From: a bacterium
GTDB taxonomy: Bacteria; Spirochaetota; Leptospiria; Leptospirales; Leptonemataceae
DNA: 64,000 nt
Assembly: GCA_024742665.1 (NCBI GenBank)
Contig: JANSYA010000009.1
Location: 1-64,000 of the forward strand
Reading direction: 5' to 3'
Shown here: in pieces, positions 16,368-24,294 of the stretch
Numbering within the stretch: position 1 is the first letter of the stretch
How the letters are laid out: each line of letters starts with the position of its first letter
Position numbers and translations under genes: made by a program
The notes under the pieces: generated by a model
Told to the model about the DNA's origin: nothing
Database searches by the model: none
Seen by the model: only the letters and a program-made list of their open reading frames with translations

Positions 16368-16939
16368 TTTGTTTTCCTCGCAGTCTCGCCAGCGGCTTTG
16401 TCAGAAGCGGCAGCGACCTGCACGCCGGCGAGCACGGCACTGGCGACCGGGCTGCCGTCGGCGAAGGACATCTCGACGCGACACTTCAACTTGCCCCGGC
16501 GAAAATAGATGCGTTCTCCGCTCACAAGCACGCGATCGCCGGGGCGGACCGGAGCGTTAAACTCGACCTGATCCGCTTCGGCGAAAAAGGGCAGCCCTGG
16601 CCCGGCCGCGCCGCTCGTCGCCGCATTCGCATCGCTCTTCGCTTGCGCCTCGGCCTCCGACGCGCTCAAGAACAGCGCCAGCGGAACCAGGACGATCTGC
16701 GCCATGCATTCGATCAGGATCACGCCCGGCGTAACCGGCTGCTCCGGAAAGTGGCCCGCGTAAAAAAATTCGTCGGCGCGAAAGCGATAGGATCCCCGCG
16801 CGCGCTCCGGGCTGAGCTCGTCGATGCTATCAACGAAACGAAACGGCGCCTGCTGTGGAATGCGTTCTAAAATACGCGCGCGAACTGTGGCGCACGCCCC
16901 AGCGTCTGAACCAGACTTGATTAAATCAGGCGCCCCCAT
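16364..16939 (-). CDS. FabZ/FabA-like 3-hydroxyacyl-ACP dehydratase
   Basis: A 191-residue hotdog-fold protein. The family signature is clear: YAGHFPEQPVTPGVILIECM, with the catalytic His in GHFP. FabZ is usually ~145 residues; the extra length comes from an Ala/Ser-rich insertion at about residues 98-115 and an N-terminal extension. Hotdog enzymes of this shape dehydrate 3-hydroxyacyl-ACP to trans-2-enoyl-ACP. It overlaps the FabG gene before it by 14 bp and the ketosynthase gene after it by 4 bp, so translation is coupled. Confidence 0.8.
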   Translation of the reverse strand: MGAPDLIKSGSDAGACATVRARILERIPQQAPFRFVDSIDELSPERARGSYRFRADEFFYAGHFPEQPVTPGVILIECMAQIVLVPLALFLSASEAEAQAKSDANAATSGAAGPGLPFFAEADQVEFNAPVRPGDRVLVSGERIYFRRGKLKCRVEMSFADGSPVASAVLAGVQVAAASDKAAGETARKTK

Positions 16940-17738
16940 ACAGACCTCCGTTCGCGTGAATCGTCGTGCCGGTGATATAGCCGCCGGCCGTCGCCAGGAA
17001 TCGCACGACCTCCGCGACTTCTTCCGGGCGTCCCATGCGCCCCAGCGGAATGCGTTCGAGTAGTTTCGCGCGGGCCTCTTCCCCGAGATCGCGCGTCATT
17101 TCCGTATCGATGAATCCTGGCGCTACGCCGTTCACGAGAATTCCATAGCCGGCCAGTTCCTGGGCGGCGACCTTCGTAAAATTATCGATGGCGGCCTTCG
17201 TCATTCCGTACACCGACTGGGTCGGATTGCCCGTGCTGCCGACGACGCTGGAAATATTAATCATACGGCCGCGCCGCTCGCGAATCATCAGGCGCGCCAG
17301 GCGCTTGCTCAAATACCAGGTGCCGTGCACGTTCAGTCGCAGGGTGTCTTCGAGTTCGTCGAGCGTCGCCGAGAACAGCGGATTGTCCCGCACGAGCCCC
17401 GCGTTGTTCACCAGCACCTCCAGGGGCGCGGTTTCGTTTTTGATGGCTTCGTAAACTTGATCGCAGCCTTCACGCGTAGAGAGATCGGCGGCGATCAAAA
17501 GCGGTTCAGCCGGAGATGCAAGCTCGCGCTCAGCGGACCCGGAACTTCGCGCGATTTCTTTGAGCTCCTCCGCCAGGGCCTCAGCCGCGGCACGATTGCG
17601 ATTATAATGAATAGCGATCCGGTATCCCGCCCGGGCCAGATCGCGACAGCAGGCCGCGCCGATCCCGCCCGAAGCCCCGGTCACGAGCGCGAGAGGACGA
17701 TCGCCCTTCGCTGCCGATCCTGAAACAACTGCGCCCAT
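16926..17738 (-). CDS. fabG: 3-oxoacyl-ACP reductase, FabG-like SDR
   Basis: A 270-residue short-chain dehydrogenase. It has the Rossmann motif VTGASGGIGAA, VNNAG, the catalytic NISSVVGS..Y..K set (YGMTKAAID) and the PGFIDTEMT loop. An insertion of about 15 residues around position 70 (RSSGSAERELASPAEP) lengthens it slightly. The role is NADPH reduction of 3-oxoacyl-ACP. Its ATG shares one base with the stop of the gene before it (TGATG). Confidence 0.85.
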   Translation of the reverse strand: MGAVVSGSAAKGDRPLALVTGASGGIGAACCRDLARAGYRIAIHYNRNRAAAEALAEELKEIARSSGSAERELASPAEPLLIAADLSTREGCDQVYEAIKNETAPLEVLVNNAGLVRDNPLFSATLDELEDTLRLNVHGTWYLSKRLARLMIRERRGRMINISSVVGSTGNPTQSVYGMTKAAIDNFTKVAAQELAGYGILVNGVAPGFIDTEMTRDLGEEARAKLLERIPLGRMGRPEEVAEVVRFLATAGGYITGTTIHANGGLYGGA

Positions 17739-18553
17739 CAGCTTGCGATCCCCTCGCCGCCGTCGACGCGCAGAACCGCGCCGTTGATCCAGGCCGCTTC
17801 ATCGCTCGCCATCAGGGCCACGACGCCCGCAACGTCTTCCGGCGTCGTTACGCGACCCATGGGATTGCTGCTTGCTTTCGCGGCCAGCATGCGATCACCG
17901 CCGGGAATCAGACGCAGAGCCGGCGTATCAGTGACGCCAGGCTGCAATATATTCGAGCGCAGCTGCGGCGCGAATTCGAGGGCGATGCTGCGCGAAATCG
18001 CTTCGAGAGCCGCCTTCGCCGCGCTGACCGCCGCGTAGCCGCGCCAGGCCACTCGATTGCCTTCGCTGGTCAGGCCGATAATGCGAGCGTCGGCGGCGAA
18101 CAATCCCCGATCGCTCAGGTCGCGAACCCAACTCACCAGGCTCGTGCCCATCGCGTACACCGTCTGGGCGATGTCTTCATCTTCGAGCAGCATCTCGGAA
18201 TAACCTTCCGCCGGACGCAGAGTTTTTAGATTCCCGAAAGCGATGGAGTGCAGAAATAATCGCAGGCGCGCGTCGGGATGCTGCTCGCGCAGGGCCGCCG
18301 CGAATTGATCGAGAGTAGAGCGACGACCCTCTTCGCTTAAAGCGTCCGCATTTAATGTTAAGAGCGAAACTCCCGTCGCACGAATCGCGTCGAATTCTTT
18401 TTCGATCGCGGCCATGCTTCCGCGCCGATCGCGGTGGACAATGCACAGATGCATACCGGCCCGCGCCAGGCGATGCGCGCTCGCGAGACCGAAGCCGCTC
18501 GACCCGCCCAGGATCAGAGCCCAGTAATTCGCGCCGTGGAAATCGGCCTTCAT
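17738..18553 (-). CDS. fabI: Enoyl-ACP reductase, FabI-like SDR
   Basis: A 271-residue SDR. Instead of the common YxxxK it has Y followed after six residues by K (YAAVSAAK), the signature of FabI enoyl reductases, and SIAFGNL matches the FabI 'HSIAF' block. It would carry out the last reduction of each cycle with NAD(P)H. The dinucleotide motif is GGSSGFGLA, unlike the G-A/V-A pattern of most FabI, so a divergent FabI or a FabL/InhA-like relative remains possible. ATGA overlap with FabD. Confidence 0.7.
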   Translation of the reverse strand: MKADFHGANYWALILGGSSGFGLASAHRLARAGMHLCIVHRDRRGSMAAIEKEFDAIRATGVSLLTLNADALSEEGRRSTLDQFAAALREQHPDARLRLFLHSIAFGNLKTLRPAEGYSEMLLEDEDIAQTVYAMGTSLVSWVRDLSDRGLFAADARIIGLTSEGNRVAWRGYAAVSAAKAALEAISRSIALEFAPQLRSNILQPGVTDTPALRLIPGGDRMLAAKASSNPMGRVTTPEDVAGVVALMASDEAAWINGAVLRVDGGEGIAS

Positions 18554-19500
18554 GCGACGGCCTGCGCGCGGGATTTCGCCGCTTTGCGCAAACAGCGCAC
18601 GGTCACAATCGAAGGCGGAGGCGTGTAGCCCTGGCGTAAAAAGAAACCGCCCAGCGGTCGACCCGGCCCGAGTTCAAGCACATCGTCGGCGCTACGCTCG
18701 GCGATCCACTGCATGTTTTCCGTCCAGCGCACCGCGCCGCTGATCTGGCGCGCCAGATTGTCGAAGAGTTCTTCGCGATCCGCGGAGTGCGGACGCCCGG
18801 TAAAATTCGAAAGCACACGCGCGGCCGCCGCGGGATTGCAATCGAACTGATCGAGCCAGGCGCGAAAAGGAGCCTCGATGCGCCGCATAAGGTCGCAGTG
18901 AAAGGGAGCGCTCACGGGCAGCTCCACGAATTCCAACTGCGGCACAGCCTGCTTCAATCGTTCGCGTACGATTGAGACGCCGGTCGCCCGGCCGCTGATT
19001 ACGACCTGAGAGTCCGAGTTATAGTTGGCGACTTCGACCTCACCGCTTACGATCGCGTCGCGCACGGCGTCCAGACCGAGCAACCCTTCCAGCTTGAGGG
19101 CGGCCATTGCGCCGACGCCCGGCGGAACGGCCGCCTGCATGAGAGCGCCGCGCCGATGCACGATGCGAACGGCGTCCGAGAATTTGAGCGCCCCGGCGGC
19201 GACTAAGGCCGCGTACTCGCCCAGGCTGTGGCCGGCAAACCAGCCGGGATTCAAGCCGAGTTCCAAGCAGGCCACCCGATAGATCGCGATCTCGTTGGCC
19301 AGGATCGCCGGCTGGGTGAATTCTGTCAGGTGCAGACGCGGATCGTCTTCGGCGAAGCTGATCGCCTTGAGATCGACGTCGATCGCTTCGGACGCGGCTT
19401 CGTAGGTTTGTCGGGCGATGGGAAAGTGTTCGCAGAAATCGCGGCCCATGCCTTCGCGCTGGGCCCCCTGGCCCGGAAAGAGTATCGCTGTTTGGTTCAT
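18550..19500 (-). CDS. fabD: Malonyl-CoA:ACP transacylase
   Basis: A 316-residue FabD. Motifs: AILFPGQGAQREGMG at the N-terminus, GHSLGEYAAL with the nucleophile Ser (about 92), and PVSAPFHCDLM with the catalytic His. It loads malonyl from CoA onto the ACP. It is the first gene of the operon. I chose the ATG at 19500 because homology to FabD begins exactly there; the frame is open to 19659 but that part covers the promoter-proximal palindrome and would not make a FabD N-terminus. Confidence 0.9.
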   Translation of the reverse strand: MNQTAILFPGQGAQREGMGRDFCEHFPIARQTYEAASEAIDVDLKAISFAEDDPRLHLTEFTQPAILANEIAIYRVACLELGLNPGWFAGHSLGEYAALVAAGALKFSDAVRIVHRRGALMQAAVPPGVGAMAALKLEGLLGLDAVRDAIVSGEVEVANYNSDSQVVISGRATGVSIVRERLKQAVPQLEFVELPVSAPFHCDLMRRIEAPFRAWLDQFDCNPAAAARVLSNFTGRPHSADREELFDNLARQISGAVRWTENMQWIAERSADDVLELGPGRPLGGFFLRQGYTPPPSIVTVRCLRKAAKSRAQAVA

Positions 19501-19523
19501 AACTGTTCTCGCGTGGTCATTTA

Positions 19524-19539
19524 TGTAGGAACTCCTACA
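19524..19539. promoter_or_regulatory. Palindrome TGTAGGA-AC-TCCTACA upstream of fabD
   Basis: A perfect 7+7 bp inverted repeat 24 bp before the fabD start. Its size and place suit an operator for a dimeric regulator. The TetR protein encoded upstream (19852-20475) is the nearest candidate. I recall similar GTAGGAnnTCCTAC palindromes being common between genes in Leptospira, so it may instead be a generic extragenic repeat. Confidence 0.5.
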
Positions 19540-19566
19540 CCAACCGGCAGGCCCCGAGGAGTCCGC

Positions 19567-19651
19567 CCATAAAGATCTATGTTCGTTATAAATACAGGCG
19601 TGAAAAAAGCGCCTCCTCCGGCGCGCCCATACCGAACATGAATCTTTATGG
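19567..19651. repeat. 85-bp inverted-repeat element in the fab operon leader
   Basis: Arms of 19 bp (19567-19585 and 19633-19651) pair in 17 of 19 positions; only two adjacent bases in the middle differ. The arms read CCATAAAGATCTATGTTCG and its near complement. The 47-bp centre contains an intrinsic terminator for the minus strand. Such nesting could act as a transcription attenuator or be a small mobile (MITE-like) element. The rest of the 19501-19851 gap holds no gene that I can support. Confidence 0.6.
19603..19624 (-). terminator. Intrinsic terminator between the TetR gene and fabD
   Basis: On the minus strand GCGCC-GGAGGA-GGCGC is followed at once by six T. It would end transcription from the TetR gene 230 bp upstream, or, if the operon promoter lies before it, attenuate the fab operon. 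Confidence 0.6.
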
Positions 19652-19851
19652 AGCACCAAAACGAAACGCGTTCGCTATGTCAACAACAAAGCGCTCCGGG
19701 ACTCAGGCGGGATTGGAAACAGGCAGGTCGCGAAGCGACTCTGGAATCGTAAATCGACGCCAAACAGTGGATTCGAAGCCAATTTCAGGAGTCAGGCGAC
19801 GTCGGAGACACGCGCCCGGAGCAGATATGGAGTAGATGAACCGGGCGCGAA

Positions 19852-20475
19852 TTAATCGCCGATTTGCGACTCGAAACGCCCGCCGGCGCCAAGCAGATGG
19901 TGAAAATGCCGCAGACCGTCCTCTAACTGCCGGGCACCGTGCTGGGAAATATGCGAAACGCCCAGCAGCTCCATGGCAATCAGGCCGTACAGCCAGGCGA
20001 ACATAGTGCGGGCCAGAGCCTGGGCCTCTTTGCGCGAATACTGCAGGTCGCCCGTGCGATAGCCGCGACGGAAGGTATCCAGATAAACCCGGTAGGCCGG
20101 CGGAATCCGCAGATAACGCGTTTTCCGATACATCAGGCGATGCATGTCTTTGTGTTCGAGAGCGAAACTCCAGTACGTGCGGGCGACTGCCAGCAGCTGA
20201 TCGATCGTGTTGGCAAATCCAAGGCGGGCCTTGCGGAGTTCGCGGCCCAGCTCACGCTCTGTTTCGCCGATCATGGCGTTGTAAATTTCGTCGAAATTCT
20301 TGAAGTGCGAATAGAGGGCGGAAACGCTGCAGCGCAGGCGCCGGGCGACCAGTCTCACGGTGAGATTGTCGATGCCCTGCTCGCGAAGGACTTCCAGCGC
20401 CCCGGCGATGATTTCGGCGCGGCTCAGGCTATTGCGAATGCGCCGGCCGGACTCGTGGACTCTGGGTTTCAGCAT
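19852..20475 (-). CDS. TetR/AcrR-family transcription regulator
   Basis: A 207-residue regulator. The N-terminal HTH shows the family pattern: RAEIIAGALEVLREQGIDN, then TVRLVARRLRCSVSALYSHF. The C-terminal ligand domain has FAWLYGLIAMELLG, reminiscent of WHG-type TetR C-terminal domains. It is encoded just upstream of the fatty-acid operon on the same strand and is the best candidate for its regulator; the ligand could be an acyl-CoA or acyl-ACP (inference). I choose ATG 20475 over the TTG at 20514, because that TTG is part of a TTGACA promoter-like hexamer. Confidence 0.8.
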   Translation of the reverse strand: MLKPRVHESGRRIRNSLSRAEIIAGALEVLREQGIDNLTVRLVARRLRCSVSALYSHFKNFDEIYNAMIGETERELGRELRKARLGFANTIDQLLAVARTYWSFALEHKDMHRLMYRKTRYLRIPPAYRVYLDTFRRGYRTGDLQYSRKEAQALARTMFAWLYGLIAMELLGVSHISQHGARQLEDGLRHFHHLLGAGGRFESQIGD

Positions 20476-20485
20476 GGGCCCGTAC

Positions 20486-20514
20486 AGAATCGCACGGATT
20501 CCAGGCACTGTCAA
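20486..20514 (-). promoter_or_regulatory. Promoter-like pair before the TetR gene
   Basis: On the minus strand TTGACA (20514-20509) and GATTCT (20491-20486) are spaced by 17 bp. Transcription would begin about 5 bases before the ATG at 20475, giving a nearly leaderless mRNA. The -10 match is weak. Confidence 0.3.
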
Positions 20515-20548
20515 CCGCAGTTGCGACCGAACAGGATCGGCAGATTTT

Positions 20549-20884
20549 TCAGTTCAGGCTTTGACGCCAGATCGAGGCGTCTTCGCCGGCGGCACCGCTG
20601 ACCGAATAGGTCGCGATCGGTTCGGGGGTGAAGACCAGGCTCTGAAAAATGTATTCATCGCCGTGGAGTGGTTCGCTCTGCTCGGGATCGCCGGTCCCCG
20701 CCTTGCGCACGAAACCTTCGACTGTCAGAGTATTGCTATCCGTGGGCAGCAAGCGCGCCCGGATCAGGGTCAGGAGCATCTCCAGCCCGTCAGGCCGGTT
20801 TCGATAAACTGTGATCAGGTCCGCATCACAGGCGATGTGGACGGCAGTATGAACTGTGCCGTTGAATTCGATGCGACCTTTCAT
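20549..20884 (-). CDS. Hypothetical protein, 111 residues
   Basis: I do not recognise this protein. It is soluble, of mixed alpha/beta character (MKGRIEFNGTVHTAVHIACD at the N-terminus) and has no signal peptide. An internal stretch, NRPDGLEMLLTLIRARLLPT, looks amphipathic. It is encoded just upstream of the TetR gene on the same strand (about 75 bp gap) and downstream of a possible 41-residue membrane ORF. Coding character is supported by length and GC-rich third positions only. Confidence 0.5.
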   Translation of the reverse strand: MKGRIEFNGTVHTAVHIACDADLITVYRNRPDGLEMLLTLIRARLLPTDSNTLTVEGFVRKAGTGDPEQSEPLHGDEYIFQSLVFTPEPIATYSVSGAAGEDASIWRQSLN

Positions 20885-20919
20885 ATGCGAATTACTCCCG
20901 CCGGCGGACCGGCCTGAAT

Positions 20920-21045
20920 CTACTTATCGTCGGCCGAGACCAGTGCGAGGTACCCGACCACGCCTGCGAAACCGATCGTCGAAGCCATGAGAACGATAAA
21001 ATAAAATACGCCGTAATCCATACCATCAAAGGGGCCCGTCGCCAT
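20920..21045 (-). CDS. Possible small single-pass membrane protein
   Basis: A 41-codon frame starts at ATG 21045 (a second ATG at 21021 would give 33 residues). The peptide has a short polar N-terminus, one long hydrophobic stretch (VFYFIVLMASTIGFAGVVGY) and the hydrophilic end SADDK, exactly the layout of small single-pass proteins or complex subunits. AT-rich palindromic DNA that could hold a promoter lies 70-90 bp upstream. No homologue comes to mind. Confidence 0.45.
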   Translation of the reverse strand: MATGPFDGMDYGVFYFIVLMASTIGFAGVVGYLALVSADDK

Positions 21046-21357
21046 ACATCCGGTCAAGCCGGAAATGCAGTTTTCAACGGGCGCAACGGCATATTTCAAT
21101 TAGGTAGTATTACATAACGTTATTAACCTGTTAATTTAGTCAAACGTCACCGTACGCGAAAGCCACATGCCTGATCGCCTTCAGCAACTACCGGGTGAAT
21201 GATCGAGAGCAATGAACAGCGCGGGAGTCGAAACAGGCACTTTTCTAATGCGACATAATCCAGACGGCCCCCGGAGGGCCCCGGGACGGGTTCTGGATCT
21301 TTCGAAACTCAGACCGAGCGGGCCGCGGCCGACCGCCTCAAAGAAATCCCGAGAGCT
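21046..21357. other. Intergenic segment with AT-rich palindromes
   Basis: No gene supported. ATAACGTTAT (21114-21123) and TTAAC-CT-GTTAA (21123-21134) are adjacent perfect palindromes in the only AT-rich part of the segment; on the minus strand a TTGACT lies just before them. This is a likely promoter/operator region for the small ORF and the 111-residue protein. The part 21140-21357 shows nothing definite. Confidence 0.35.
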
Positions 21358-22389
21358 TCAGACCTGGTTTTCGCCGGCCAAACAGATGCGATTTTTTCCC
21401 CGCGCTTTCGCGGCATAGAGCGCCCGATCCGCCTGCAAAAAGATTTCACCGGGTTCGGAGCCGTGCTCCGGGAAGTGCGCGACGCCCCCGCTAATTGTAA
21501 TGGCGCCCTGCTCCAGCTTCGCACCGGCCACCCGCTCAAGCAAGCGCTCGATCAGCGGGCGGGCCTGCCCGCTCGTCGTTTCCGGCAGGATCGCCACAAA
21601 CTCTTCGCCGCCGAAACGGCAGGGGATGTCCTCGCCGCGCAGACTTTCGCGCAGCAGCTTGCCGACCTGGCGCAGCACCTGGTCGCCGGCGGCGTGACCG
21701 AAGCGATCGTTGTACTGCTTGAAGTCGTCGATGTCGAAAATCAACAGAGCCACGGCCTTTTCATGGCGACGAGCCCGATTGACTTCCCGGGTCAGAGAGC
21801 GATCGAAGTACCGGCGATTAAAGAGACCGGTCAGCTCGTCCTGGAGCGAGCTGCGCACGACCTCATCGAAGAGCGCGATTTCAATCATCTTGGGACTTTT
21901 TAGAATTCGATTCAGGCCGACGAAATAGTCCAGCATGGCGACTCGAAAACTGACCGCGCGCCCCAATTTCTGACCCAGACTCTCGCAGTGCACCAGAATG
22001 CGCTGCCAGTGCTCCTGGGCCTCTTCGCTGGTAAAATCGTAGTGCACCAGCACACGAAACAGGTCGGTATAGAAATTTTCGCCGGAGGTCCGCCGCAGCT
22101 CCTCCAATTCGGCCAGCACCAGCTGCTCGTTACCGCTGTCTTCCGCCAGAGCCTGCTTGATGCGCTCCGACAGCGTGGCCTCCGCCGCCTTCAGTTCGTC
22201 GATCGTCTGGTGCAGCTGATGGATTTCTTCCCGACTCAGGTGCTGCACGCGTTCGTGAGCCTGGATGGTACGATCCGCTTCGAGCAGCTCGTCCCGACTG
22301 TACATGGTCAGCTTTTCGTAGGCGTCGATAATTTGCTGCAGGCGATGGATTTCGGCCTGGGGGTCTTGCTGCGACTGTGGATCCGGCAT
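21358..22389 (-). CDS. GGDEF diguanylate cyclase
   Basis: A 343-residue soluble protein. A coiled coil (about residues 8-100) is followed by a helical region and a GGDEF domain from about 185. The active site is FGGEEF and the I-site RGED sits five residues before it, so it should make cyclic di-GMP and be inhibited by it. DELTGLFNRRYFD is the usual domain entry. The first ~170 residues carry no known sensor. It is divergent from the lytic transglycosylase gene. Confidence 0.88.
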   Translation of the reverse strand: MPDPQSQQDPQAEIHRLQQIIDAYEKLTMYSRDELLEADRTIQAHERVQHLSREEIHQLHQTIDELKAAEATLSERIKQALAEDSGNEQLVLAELEELRRTSGENFYTDLFRVLVHYDFTSEEAQEHWQRILVHCESLGQKLGRAVSFRVAMLDYFVGLNRILKSPKMIEIALFDEVVRSSLQDELTGLFNRRYFDRSLTREVNRARRHEKAVALLIFDIDDFKQYNDRFGHAAGDQVLRQVGKLLRESLRGEDIPCRFGGEEFVAILPETTSGQARPLIERLLERVAGAKLEQGAITISGGVAHFPEHGSEPGEIFLQADRALYAAKARGKNRICLAGENQV

Positions 22390-22506
22390 AGTTGATATGT
22401 TTTATTGAGCAATCGATTCGATCGCTGACAACCACATTTCAGACGCGGGATCGGAATCCCGCCTTGATTCCCACGGCGACCGCCTGCTCCGGCCGGCGGG
22501 AAGCGC

Positions 22507-24294
22507 TTGACCCGGCGCATCGATTTCTTCAGAGTCCCGTGCATGTGGATTTCCCGACCCGCCGCCGCTCCGCTGCCCCAACGCCGCCGTACACACCGGA
22601 GTGCGAACTGGCGACGCCCGGTCCTTTCGATGGCCATCGCCCTGGCCCTGACGATCGCGGCCGGGCCCCGCTGCATCGCCGTGTACGAGGCCATTACGGC
22701 GATCGACATCGAAGACATTCGGGAACGCAATAAACTCAGGGTGATCACCTCGTACGGCGCGAACAGCTATTTCATCTATCGCGGGCAGCCGATGGGCTAC
22801 GAGTACGAGCTGCTGGAACGCCTGGCGGACGATCTGGGCGTCGAACTGGAAATCGTCGTAACGCGGGATATGGACAACATCGTCTATATGCTCAACAGCG
22901 GACTGGGCGATCTGGTCGCGAGCAATCTGGTGGTGACCCGCCGCCGGGCGAACGAAGTCACCTTCACCGAACACCTGATGACGACGCGCCAGGTGCTGGT
23001 GCAGCGCAAGCCAGGCTATCGCCCCGCCCCCATCAAAGCGCCGGCGTCGGAGAAAGCCCCCGAAACCGAAGCCGCCCCGGATCCGACCGGCACGGATTCC
23101 GCCGTGGTTTCCAAAGAAACTGAAGTCCAGCCGGAAGCTACGACGACTCCGACCGCGACCGAAGCGGTTTCGAAGCTCGTTCGAGATCCGATCGATCTGA
23201 TCGGCAAAACGATTCACGTGCGCGGCGGCTCGGCCTTTTACGAACGCCTGCGAAACCTGGAGGACGAAATCGGCGGCGACATTCGAATCCGCACCGTGCC
23301 GGGCAACGTCACAACCGAAGAACTGATTCGCAGAGTTCACGCGGGAGAGATCGACTATACGATCGCCGACGAGCCGACCGCTTTGATCAACCGCGGATAT
23401 TATGCCGGCCTCGACGTCGAAACCTCGGTCAGCTTTCCCCAGCGCATTGCGTGGGTCGTGCGCGGAAATTCGCCGAAGCTGCGCGAAGCCATCAACGCCT
23501 GGATTCTGCGCGTGCAAAACAACGGCGATTTGACCGCGCTGTATAATAAGTACTATCGCAACAACCGCGCCTTCCGCGAGCGCGTCGACAGCGAATTCTA
23601 TCTCGCGGCGGACGTTACGACCGACGCGGAAGACGGCGGCGCGAAGACCGGCGAGGCCGCCGGCGACGCCGCGAGCGAGGGCGCAGAGGACGAACAGAAC
23701 AAAATCTCGATCTTTGACGAGCGCATTCGCATCGCCGCCCGCGCCATCGACTGGGACTGGCGCCTGCTGGCTTCGCTGATTTATCAGGAGAGTCGCTTTA
23801 ATCCGCGCGCCAGATCCTGGGCCGGCGCCTCGGGATTGATGCAGCTGATGCCCGCCACGGGCCGGCAGTACAATCTGCGCAATTTTTACGAACCAAACGA
23901 AAATATCCGGGCGGGTACGGCGCACTTGAAATGGCTGGAGACCCGCTGGGAACCGGAGATTGCAGATCCGGAAGAACGGCTGAAATTCATTCTGGCGTCG
24001 TACAACGCCGGTTCGGGGCACGTCGAGGACGCCCGCATTCTGGCCCGTCTGAGTCAGCGCAACGCCGATTTATGGGAAGAGACGGCGCCCTTTTTATTGA
24101 AGCTGGAAGATCCGGAGTATTATAATCTCCCGGAAGTGAAGCACGGCTACTGTCGCGGCGAAGAACCCTTTTTGTACGTGAAAGAAATCCTGTCGCGCTT
24201 CGAACAGTATCAGAAATTCGTCGCGCCGGATCCAGAAGCGATCAAAAAAGAAAAGCCCCCTGAAGAATCCGCGGAATCTCCGGAGCCCGCCTAG
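22507..24294 (+). CDS. mltF: Membrane-bound lytic transglycosylase F-like protein
   Basis: A 595-residue exported protein with two domains, as in MltF: an amino-acid-binding SBP_bac_3 domain (about 75-360; KLRVITSYGANSYFIYRG, DLVASNLVVT) and a C-terminal SLT domain (about 405-560). Catalytic Glu about 428 is in SLIYQESRFNPRA, followed by GASGLMQLMPAT and LASYNAG. It would cut peptidoglycan, perhaps under control of a bound ligand. An insertion rich in Pro, Thr, Ala and Glu (about 172-222) splits the binding domain, and an acidic linker precedes the SLT domain. The signal peptide core is at 40-55; a start at codon 13 or 42 is also possible. Confidence 0.85.
   Translation: MTRRIDFFRVPCMWISRPAAAPLPQRRRTHRSANWRRPVLSMAIALALTIAAGPRCIAVYEAITAIDIEDIRERNKLRVITSYGANSYFIYRGQPMGYEYELLERLADDLGVELEIVVTRDMDNIVYMLNSGLGDLVASNLVVTRRRANEVTFTEHLMTTRQVLVQRKPGYRPAPIKAPASEKAPETEAAPDPTGTDSAVVSKETEVQPEATTTPTATEAVSKLVRDPIDLIGKTIHVRGGSAFYERLRNLEDEIGGDIRIRTVPGNVTTEELIRRVHAGEIDYTIADEPTALINRGYYAGLDVETSVSFPQRIAWVVRGNSPKLREAINAWILRVQNNGDLTALYNKYYRNNRAFRERVDSEFYLAADVTTDAEDGGAKTGEAAGDAASEGAEDEQNKISIFDERIRIAARAIDWDWRLLASLIYQESRFNPRARSWAGASGLMQLMPATGRQYNLRNFYEPNENIRAGTAHLKWLETRWEPEIADPEERLKFILASYNAGSGHVEDARILARLSQRNADLWEETAPFLLKLEDPEYYNLPEVKHGYCRGEEPFLYVKEILSRFEQYQKFVAPDPEAIKKEKPPEESAESPEPA

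Noticed and set aside
22402..24021. 539-residue minus-strand frame opposite mltF
   Set aside because: It mirrors the MltF gene, has no family motif and shows the Arg/Gly/His bias of antisense frames in GC-rich DNA.
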